Part shown: in pieces, positions 1-5,085 of the stretch
How positions within the stretch are numbered: position 1 is the stretch's first letter
How the letters are laid out: the number at the start of each line of letters is the position of its first letter
The notes under the pieces: model-generated
Seen by the model: the letters and a program-made list of their open reading frames with translations, nothing else
Databases searched by the model: none
What the model was told of the DNA's origin: nothing
Position numbers and translations under genes: made by a program
Assembly: GCA_964633445.1 (NCBI GenBank)
Contig: CAZWFW010000051.1
Coordinates: forward strand, 1-6,650
DNA length: 6,650 nt
Reading direction: 5' to 3'
DNA from: CAZWFW01 sp964633445
GTDB lineage: Archaea > Undinarchaeota > CAZWFW01

Positions 1-16
1 AATCCCGGCCCGGGCG
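1..16 (+). tRNA. 3' end of a tRNA, probably tRNA-Asp (partial, cut by window edge)
   Basis: The first 16 bases read as the end of a tRNA: AAT (positions 58-60 of the T loop), CCCGG (3' strand of the T stem), CCCGGGC (3' strand of the acceptor stem) and G as discriminator base. This implies a 5' end of GCCCGGG, which together with G73 is the usual form of archaeal tRNA-Asp; that identity comes from memory of the family, because the anticodon lies outside the window. CCA is not encoded (the next bases are CTTTT), so it would be added after transcription. All twelve stem bases are G or C although the surrounding DNA is very AT-rich, as is typical of thermophiles. Confidence 0.72.
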
Positions 17-39
17 CTTTTGCAAGTGTTCTGCGCCCG
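11..39 (+). repeat. Inverted repeat joining the tRNA 3' end to its trailer
   Basis: CGGGCGC at 11-17 and GCGCCCG at 33-39 are perfect reverse complements separated by 15 bases. In the tRNA precursor they could form a 7-pair, all-GC hairpin that competes with the acceptor stem. No U-run follows the second arm directly, so it does not look like a simple terminator. Its function is unknown. Confidence 0.6.
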
Positions 40-48
40 ACTCGTGTT

Positions 49-85
49 TATAAATAAGTATGTTAATTTCTTTTGTATAAATAAG
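49..85 (+). promoter_or_regulatory. Two copies of a TATA-like 10-mer in the tRNA downstream gap
   Basis: TATAAATAAG occurs exactly at 49-58 and again at 76-85, 27 bases apart. Each copy resembles an archaeal TATA box on the + strand, which would place starts near 78 and 105. The only slightly GC-richer stretch of the gap (about 84-113) lies just after the second copy, so a short untranslated RNA is conceivable. No coding sequence follows within 380 bases. In such AT-rich DNA the match could be chance, so this is only a candidate. Confidence 0.3.
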
Positions 86-475
86 CGCGGAAAGCAATTT
101 GAGGATACTCTGAGGAAAATTATCAACAACACTAAATTTTAGACAAAGGTAGCAAAAAGATATACTTGGAATATTAACTTCTGGATTGTTGATTTCATAG
201 ATTACCTGTGCTCAATGATCTTGAGAACTAAATAATTTGGATCAACATATACAAAAATGATAGGATTGGTTAAAAAATTTTGTGAGATCCCTAAAAATGT
301 TGATTGCTGCATGCAAAAAACTTCGCATAGCTTTTTAGGCATGATGAGCAAATGAATTGTTTTGAGCTTTATTTGGTTATTTAAAGCTATAACAAAGTTT
401 TTCTTCTCAATATTAATGTAGGGGCTTACAAATTGGAATTTGATGCTTAAATTTGTTTGAGTTTTATTATAAATA
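86..475. other. Long AT-rich intergenic stretch without a recognisable gene
   Basis: Between the tRNA trailer and the first protein gene I see no open frame of useful length on either strand and no coding signature. The stretch holds a box-C-like ATGATGA (341-347) without matching D boxes, a GCATGC palindrome (309-314) and a small hairpin (365-388). For an otherwise compact region, with neighbouring gaps of 1 to 57 bases, about 400 bases without a gene is unusual. It may hold a decayed gene, an unrecognised RNA or a long 5' leader of the gene at 491. Confidence 0.6.
365..388 (+). repeat. Small hairpin upstream of the first protein gene
   Basis: AGCTTTA (365-371) and TAAAGCT (382-388) form a perfect 7-pair stem with a 10-base loop. 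It sits about 100 bases before the start at 491. The stem is mostly AT, so it would be weak at high temperature, and no function can be assigned. Confidence 0.3.
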
Positions 476-484
476 TTGGAGGTG
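463..484 (+). promoter_or_regulatory. TATA-like box and strong Shine-Dalgarno before the gene at 491
   Basis: GGAGGTG at 478-484 is a perfect anti-16S match and stands six bases before the TTG at 491, which decides that start. An AT-rich TATA-like run, TTTATTATAAATA, lies at 463-475. If that run were the real TATA box, transcription would start close to the TTG and exclude the ribosome site. The Shine-Dalgarno therefore suggests that the true promoter lies further upstream. Confidence 0.6.
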
Positions 485-490
485 GATTAT

Positions 491-1594
491 TTGGACAGTA
501 TCAATTTTAATAGTTTAATAGATAATAACAAGAAGAAATTTATTTACGCCCTTATTTTCAGAAAAAGAAGCATTCTCCCTTTAAGAGAACAAGCAAAAAT
601 TTTAGCGTATCTCAATTACTTTGAGGTTTTAAGGGAATTCAAACCATATTTACTTGATTTGAGAAAGTTTTTTGAGGAAAAAGGCTTTAGAATAAAAATT
701 AAGGAAGTTTTAAGGCCTGAAGGGGTATATCATTGGAAAATAACAAATTTTATAGCATTTAAAGGATTCGCTACAGGTAGAATTATCGCCGAGTTTTCGG
801 AGTTTTCTGAAATTCTAAAAGTTTACGGAAATTTGAGGATGCGTTATGAGGGGATGAACAGGAAGGGAGTATTGGTGGTGAAGGATAACAAAGGTGCATT
901 AAAGTATATTAGAGCACTTCTTGGTGAATTGAAGAAGCAGGATAAAGAAGCTGAGAGAGAAGTTATAGAAATTGAGAAAAGATACAGAGAAAGTATTGGA
1001 AAGGAAATTGAGAATTTGCTAAAACCAACGTTTCCTAAAGGAAAAAGATATAGATATGTCAGATTCCCAAATGTTGTTTATGCTGTTGACTTAAAAAAAT
1101 TTTTGAAAAGTAAGCTAAATATCACAAGGGAAGATATTTCTCTTTTCGTTTTAGTTTACATTCTTCTTGTGAAAAGAAGGCCATGGATTACAGAGGAGGA
1201 GTTGATAAGGTTATGTGAATCTCTAGCAAAATTTAAAAGGATCGATATTAGGAAGGCAAGAATTAGAAACATACTGGAGGAGGTTTCAGAGAAAAAATTC
1301 GAAAATCTGGTTAGAGAAACGGAAAAGAAAAAATTAAACGATTTAGAAAAAACTAAATACGAAATTATAATATCCTTCCCATTACCGCTTAGAGGGAGGC
1401 TTCATGTTATTCTTGATGAACTTAATGGTGTTTGCATAAGATTTTCAGCCCATTACGATTTGCATTATGTACCTCGCTCCTTAATAAAGCTGGAAAAGAT
1501 TTATGGCGAAATTTATAAGAAAGAACTTGAAAAAAGGATAGAACTTGAGGAAGAAATAGTTGGGAAACTTCTAAGGAAATACTACCTTTTATAA
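491..1594 (+). CDS. Uncharacterised charged protein, 367 residues
   Basis: I do not recognise this protein. The frame is open from a TTG at 476, but I place the start at the TTG at 491 because a perfect GGAGGTG stands six bases before it and would otherwise lie inside the gene. The product is rich in Lys, Glu and Arg, has no signal peptide or clear membrane segment, and is probably cytoplasmic. Residues about 146-178 are strongly helical and may form a coiled coil (ELKKQDKEAEREV and onward). A basic, aromatic patch KGKRYRYVRFPNVVYAVD follows at about 183-200. Residues about 230-265 (PWITEEELIRLCES to ARIRNILEEV) have the rhythm of a helix-turn-helix, and the C-terminus is another charged helix. 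Nucleic-acid binding is a guess from the charge and possible helix-turn-helix. Its 3' end overlaps the convergent kinase-like gene by 13 bases. Its place beside a tRNA gene is compatible with arrival on an integrated element, but nothing else shows that. Confidence 0.7.
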   Translation: MDSINFNSLIDNNKKKFIYALIFRKRSILPLREQAKILAYLNYFEVLREFKPYLLDLRKFFEEKGFRIKIKEVLRPEGVYHWKITNFIAFKGFATGRIIAEFSEFSEILKVYGNLRMRYEGMNRKGVLVVKDNKGALKYIRALLGELKKQDKEAEREVIEIEKRYRESIGKEIENLLKPTFPKGKRYRYVRFPNVVYAVDLKKFLKSKLNITREDISLFVLVYILLVKRRPWITEEELIRLCESLAKFKRIDIRKARIRNILEEVSEKKFENLVRETEKKKLNDLEKTKYEIIISFPLPLRGRLHVILDELNGVCIRFSAHYDLHYVPRSLIKLEKIYGEIYKKELEKRIELEEEIVGKLLRKYYLL

Positions 1595-2069
1595 CCAATT
1601 TTTCTCAAAAATTCTGATCTCTCCCTGATGTCATCCTTCCCCTCTATCCCTTTAGTTTTGAATCCGTCAATAACACCCAATACTCCTCTTCCTTGCTCAG
1701 TTTCTGCAATTATAACTTGTAACGGATTTGCAGTCCACAGTAAATATTACAAACCTCCGAAATAGCTTTTATCCTATTAAGAACATTTATTGGATAACCG
1801 TTGCGCAAAAATATAATAAAACAGTGACCGCATGCTAATTTCAAAGCCTCTTTTTCAGCTTTTTTCTTAAGTTCTTCATCATTACCATCACTGCGAACTA
1901 AACATTTGCCGGATGCTTCGCAAAATGCTATACCAAATTTTAAGCTCGGCGATGCCTCAGCGAGAGTTTCATACAAATCTTCAACGGTTTTTATAAAGTG
2001 TGACTGGCCTAGAATAACATTGCAATCTTTAGGTATCTCTATTTTAATAACCTTAAACTCGATGTTCAT
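1582..2069 (-). pseudogene. Adenosine-specific kinase family gene interrupted by a one-base frameshift
   Basis: Read from the ATG at 2069, the product matches the archaeal adenosine-specific kinase family (Pfam PF04008, formerly DUF355): IEIPKDCNVILGQSHFIKTVEDL (residues 10-32), FGIAFCEASGKCLVR (45-59), GNDEEL (62-67) and INVLNRIKAISEVC (94-107). After IYC (109-111) the frame ends eight residues later, at 119, while the family is about 160 long. The missing part is intact in another frame at 1582-1734: it begins TANPLQVIIAETEQGRGVLG, continues VIDGF and ends in FLRKIGYKR with a TAG at 1582-1584. The family normally reads (A/C)-A-TANP here, and only GG (1735-1736) remains of one codon, so one base is missing. 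With it restored the protein would have 162 residues, exactly family length. I see no slippery heptamer that would suggest programmed shifting. Either the gene is a recent pseudogene or the base is a sequencing error; the lack of other damage allows both. A 119-residue truncated product would be made from the sequence as given. Confidence 0.85.
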
Positions 2070-2089
2070 TTTCCTTTTCTTTAGAGATT

Positions 2090-2098
2090 ATCTTTAAA
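2090..2098 (-). promoter_or_regulatory. TATA box of the kinase-like gene (leaderless type)
   Basis: On the - strand TTTAAAGAT is centred about 25 bases before the ATG at 2069, the spacing expected when transcription begins at the start codon itself. Only a weak AAGG ribosome site stands just before the ATG. Confidence 0.55.
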
Positions 2099-2099
2099 C

Positions 2100-2108
2100 T
2101 TTAAAAAT
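2100..2108 (+). promoter_or_regulatory. TATA box of pelota (leaderless type)
   Basis: TTTAAAAAT is centred about 24 bases before the pelota ATG at 2127 and no Shine-Dalgarno precedes that ATG, so a leaderless transcript is likely. The box practically abuts the TATA box of the divergent gene (2090-2098); both promoters share 57 bases. Confidence 0.55.
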
Positions 2109-2126
2109 TTTATCAAAAAATAAATT

Positions 2127-3173
2127 ATGCGATACAAATGGCTTACACGTGACTGCATGCGGATAATTCCTGAGAATTTTGAAGATTTAATTTGCCTAAG
2201 CAAGATAATTAGCGAGGGGGATAAAGTTAGAGCGTGGACTACAAGAAAGGTTAAAATTTGGAACGAAACAACAAAAATAAAAGTAAATTTGCTTATAGAA
2301 GTTGAAAAAGTCTTATTCTCGGATTTCACTCATGAGCTTAGAGTTACTGGCAAAATTCTTGAATTTAGTAAAAATGCTGAGAGATTTATAAGCGTCGGTA
2401 AATATCACACAATAACCATAAAAGAAAATACATGCTTTGAATTAACAAAGAAGAAGTGGAGTAGTTTTGACTTAGAACTGCTTGAAAGGGCGAGGAAGCG
2501 AATTCCAAAGGTTTTAGTAGTTTCTTTGGATGAAGACAACTGTTGTATAGCAAAAACTGACAGATATTGCCTTAAAATAGTAAAGGAAATATCCTCAAAC
2601 CTGCATGGTAAGCATAATATGGAAGGTAGGGATGAGATATTGAGAAAGTACTTTTCTGAAATTGTTAGGACTATAGAGGAGCAAGAGTTTGAGAGGGTTA
2701 TTATTGCCGGACCAGGGTTCGTAAAGGAAGATCTGAAGAAGTATATAGATGAAAAAGAAGTTGGGTGGAAAAATAAGGTCATAGTTAAGGACATAAGCAT
2801 TGGTGGTAGCGTTGGTTTGATGGAGGTTTTAAGAAGAGGATATATAAGCATTGCTGCAAGAAGCTATGATATTGAGAAGCAAATAAGACTAGTTGAGGAG
2901 CTGATGAGAAGAATCGCTAGGGACGAAAATGCAACTTACGGTATTAATGAAGTTTTGAAGGCTTGCGAATATGGGGCTGTCAGTTCGCTAATAATTCTTG
3001 AGAGCCTATATGTTAAAGGTAAAAGACAAGAAAATAAAAAAGTTGCAAAAATTTTGGAACTTGTAGAAAACACAAAGGGCAAGATAGTTGTTATATATGA
3101 TAATTCCGAGGCAGGTAAGCAGTTAAAAGCAATTGGAGGTGTTGGGGCATTTTTAAGATTCAAAATCTGCTAA
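2127..3173 (+). CDS. pelA: mRNA surveillance / ribosome rescue factor Pelota (Dom34)
   Basis: Pelota is an eRF1 paralogue that enters the empty A site of stalled ribosomes and, with aEF1A and ABCE1, splits them to rescue the ribosome and expose the mRNA. The 348 residues are close to the usual archaeal length and show all three domains. The N-terminal Sm-like domain (about 1-125) has IPENFEDLICLSKIISEGDKV and the typical GKYHTI (91-96). The central domain (about 126-260) has PKVLVVSLDED, SNLHGKHNMEGRDE in place of the eRF1 GGQ loop, VIIAGPGFVKEDL (191-203) and the GGSVGLMEVLRRG stretch (226-238). The C-terminal domain has YGINEVLKACEYGAV (271-285), the NSEAGKQLKAIGGVGA stretch and the ending FLRFKI. 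As in the family there is no GGQ, so it cannot hydrolyse peptidyl-tRNA as a release factor does. The start fits a leaderless promoter 24 bases upstream. The membrane-protein gene follows after 14 bases and is probably co-transcribed. Confidence 0.95.
   Translation: MRYKWLTRDCMRIIPENFEDLICLSKIISEGDKVRAWTTRKVKIWNETTKIKVNLLIEVEKVLFSDFTHELRVTGKILEFSKNAERFISVGKYHTITIKENTCFELTKKKWSSFDLELLERARKRIPKVLVVSLDEDNCCIAKTDRYCLKIVKEISSNLHGKHNMEGRDEILRKYFSEIVRTIEEQEFERVIIAGPGFVKEDLKKYIDEKEVGWKNKVIVKDISIGGSVGLMEVLRRGYISIAARSYDIEKQIRLVEELMRRIARDENATYGINEVLKACEYGAVSSLIILESLYVKGKRQENKKVAKILELVENTKGKIVVIYDNSEAGKQLKAIGGVGAFLRFKIC
3135..3141 (+). promoter_or_regulatory. Shine-Dalgarno-like GGAGGTG inside the end of pelota
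   Basis: A perfect GGAGGTG lies in the codons for the conserved Gly-Gly-Val of Pelota. In the frame of the downstream membrane gene it stands seven bases before an ATT (3149) and no ATG, GTG or TTG is near it. It may serve an unusual ATT start of the next gene or may simply reflect the conserved glycine codons. Confidence 0.25.
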
Positions 3174-3187
3174 ATCATAAGGAATTT

Positions 3188-4327
3188 TTGCTTTTCGTAG
3201 TAGCTTATATATTCCTTCCAGTTATAGGCTTGCCTGCGATAGTAACAAACGCTATAAGCATTTCTCCAGAAACTTTCATTCTTTATTTCTCTGCAATACC
3301 GCTTATTTTTCTTGGATATTACTTCGGGGGAAAAATAGAAAGCAGAAATGTTAATGGAGTAATCTATTTATCCGTAATAGCGAGTATGCTTCTGTTTCTC
3401 AAATATTTCTCGCTAAAATTTTCAGCAATTTTGGCAATACCTCTTGCCTCCGCAACGATGCTCGCAACTTATTATGCATTAACGGATTTTTCAATAAGAT
3501 ACCCTAAATCGTCTTTACTTATCTCCCTTTCCGCATTAGCATATCTATTAGCAAGTTACGGGTTTCCCTTAAAAAGCTTTAACTCCAAGTTAATTTTTGG
3601 CAATGCGCCTCCAACATACGTATTTTACTTTCTTTTCTCAACTACATATCTTTCCTTACTTTCTAAAAATCCGAAGCCTGCTTACATTGTTGCGTCGGTT
3701 ATCCCATTATTAACGGGGTATAGATGGCAGGTTTTGGCGTTATTTTTAGCGGCTCTTTTTCTCCTTATAGATAAAAGGAAAATTGACGTAAAGCGAACAT
3801 TTTTATTAATTTCGCTTATTTTTATATTTTTTGCCATCCTAAGCTGGCATTTTGCATTGCTTAAGCATCAAAGCTTCAAAATACCAAGTTACCTAATCAT
3901 TTCGTATAGAGCTGCATTTACTCTTAGCGTTTTCGAGGAAATTAGCAAACATGCTGGTGAGGGTAAAGGAATAGCACTATTTACAGCGCCAAAATCTAAG
4001 CAAATAGTTGCAAAAGAAATTTTTGGTTACGAGCATAGCCTAACATATACTTTGCTTGGAGGCTTTCTTTACGACTTTGGCTTACCTGCATATTTCCTTT
4101 CAGCTATCTTTACTGGCTCTATATTTGCACTTCTTAAAAGTAAAGCAAAAAAAGAGAAAAGGCTTCTCTTTTACATATTTGCTGGAATAATGGTGACTTT
4201 CGTTGAGACTGGCATAGATTTCGGAGCATTGTTACTCATTTTTAACTTTGTGTGGATAATTTTGCTAGATGAACTACCTAAAGCTTTATTCTTTAAAACA
4301 AAGTTAAAACGGTTACATACTTCTTAA
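3188..4327 (+). CDS. Polytopic membrane protein, O-antigen/oligosaccharide polymerase-like
   Basis: The 379-residue product is almost entirely hydrophobic with about 11-12 membrane segments (roughly at 2-20, 30-48, 57-73, 77-98, 107-125, 141-158, 165-177, 179-194, 204-225, 286-316, 324-341 and 345-363). Three features recall archaeal proteins of the putative O-antigen polymerase type (Pfam PF01901, Wzy-like): the LLTGYRWQ turn (174-181), the outside loop beginning SYRAAFTLSVFEEI (239-252) and the segment GGFLYDFGLPAYF (291-303). Such proteins are thought to join lipid-linked sugar repeats at the cell surface, but the resemblance is by eye and no glycosylation genes are nearby. The start is uncertain: the frame has no ATG or GTG after its last upstream stop (3116-3118), so TTG 3188 (weak AAGGA before it) competes with ATT 3149 and CTG 3167. 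Starting further upstream would add a polar tail containing KIQNLLNHKEF. The last 35 bases overlap the convergent phosphatase gene. Confidence 0.85.
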   Translation: MLFVVAYIFLPVIGLPAIVTNAISISPETFILYFSAIPLIFLGYYFGGKIESRNVNGVIYLSVIASMLLFLKYFSLKFSAILAIPLASATMLATYYALTDFSIRYPKSSLLISLSALAYLLASYGFPLKSFNSKLIFGNAPPTYVFYFLFSTTYLSLLSKNPKPAYIVASVIPLLTGYRWQVLALFLAALFLLIDKRKIDVKRTFLLISLIFIFFAILSWHFALLKHQSFKIPSYLIISYRAAFTLSVFEEISKHAGEGKGIALFTAPKSKQIVAKEIFGYEHSLTYTLLGGFLYDFGLPAYFLSAIFTGSIFALLKSKAKKEKRLLFYIFAGIMVTFVETGIDFGALLLIFNFVWIILLDELPKALFFKTKLKRLHTS

Positions 4328-5084
4328 AATCCTCCTGTTTCTTTGGTAAGTTACCTAAATCTAATTTTAAATAAGCTGCCCTACCTCCGTAGACTGTTGT
4401 TGAGGAAATTGTAATCACTTTGCCGTTGTGCTCTACGAAAATTCCATCAAATGCTTTTTGAGGTTCATGACTTCTTATCAAAAACTTGATGTTTAGTTCT
4501 CTTAAGACTCTTTCCGTAATCTCCCTACTAAAGAACACACCCATCCCTCTATCATTGGGATACTCGCCGTAATCTTCATCTATAGGATCGCTCCAAAGAA
4601 CATCTTCACAAATTCTTTTGCTAGGATTTTCTAAGCTCTCAAGATTCCTTATTCTTGATGATATACCACCGTGCACAAATAGGGCGAATCCTTTCAAAAT
4701 TGCAGCAATTCTGAGATTAGAGAAAAACTTCGGATAGAGATGGTTCTTAAAATAGGGCTCCCAGCTTATACTCTTTTTCTCTATAACCTCGAAGGGCAAG
4801 TTGCATGGGCTCCAGTACCATCTCCCTTCACTATCGTAATCCTCATGATTTCCTTTAAGCAAAATTACTTTATTCCCATACTTATCCATTAGCTTTATTA
4901 GTTCCTCAATTATCTCCAATCCCTTGGAACCTCTATCAGCATAATCTCCAAGGAAAATTATTGCGCTGTTCTTAGCATTTTTCTTGAAATCATCAACAAT
5001 TTTGCAGAAGCTCTCCCAATCTCCGTGCAGGTCTCCAACAACGTATAGGTAATTTGCGTCTAACTTATCCAAGTGTTTCAGCAT
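4293..5084 (-). CDS. PP1/PP2A-like (PPP family) serine/threonine protein phosphatase
   Basis: This 263-residue protein is an archaeal member of the PPP metallophosphatases, which remove phosphate from Ser/Thr of proteins using two metal ions. All signature motifs are present in order: GDLHGD (17-22), GDYADRG (46-52), LLKGNHED (75-82), FVHGGIS (136-142), VLWSDP (162-167), NDRG (177-180), IRSHEP (203-208) and the TTVYGG loop (229-234) that corresponds to APNYCG of PP1. Expected metal ligands are D18, H20, D47, N79, H138 and H206; the catalytic pair D50/H80 and phosphate-binding R51 and R179 are also there, so it should be active. The conserved NDRG and SDP stretches place it closer to PP1/PP2A than to ApaH-type Ap4A hydrolases, although some nucleotide activity cannot be excluded. 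There is no signal peptide. The ATG lies one base after the purD stop codon without a clear ribosome site, so translation is probably coupled to purD. Its 3' end overlaps the membrane-protein gene by 35 bases. Confidence 0.93.
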   Translation of the reverse strand: MLKHLDKLDANYLYVVGDLHGDWESFCKIVDDFKKNAKNSAIIFLGDYADRGSKGLEIIEELIKLMDKYGNKVILLKGNHEDYDSEGRWYWSPCNLPFEVIEKKSISWEPYFKNHLYPKFFSNLRIAAILKGFALFVHGGISSRIRNLESLENPSKRICEDVLWSDPIDEDYGEYPNDRGMGVFFSREITERVLRELNIKFLIRSHEPQKAFDGIFVEHNGKVITISSTTVYGGRAAYLKLDLGNLPKKQEDFKKYVTVLTLF

Positions 5085-5085
5085 T

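Noticed and set aside
341..347. ATGATGA resembling box C of a C/D guide RNA.
   Set aside because: No CTGA box D follows at a fitting distance and no second C/D pair is visible, so the match is probably chance.
1733..1745. Programmed ribosomal frameshifting in the kinase-like gene.
   Set aside because: No slippery heptamer, rare-codon stall or following structure is evident, and family members are normally encoded in one frame; a deletion or sequencing error is simpler.
2081..2329. An 82-residue open frame on the - strand with a hydrophobic stretch.
   Set aside because: It is antisense to the pelota start and crosses both divergent promoters; no family resemblance.
2405..2851. A 148-residue open frame on the - strand.
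   Set aside because: It lies entirely within pelota, which is clearly conserved, and its Ser/Leu/Phe-rich product is typical of the opposite strand of a Lys/Glu-rich gene.
4293..5084. ApaH (symmetric Ap4A hydrolase) as identity of the phosphatase.
   Set aside because: The VLWSDP, NDRG and TTVYGG stretches follow the PP1/PP2A pattern, so the protein phosphatase reading is preferred.
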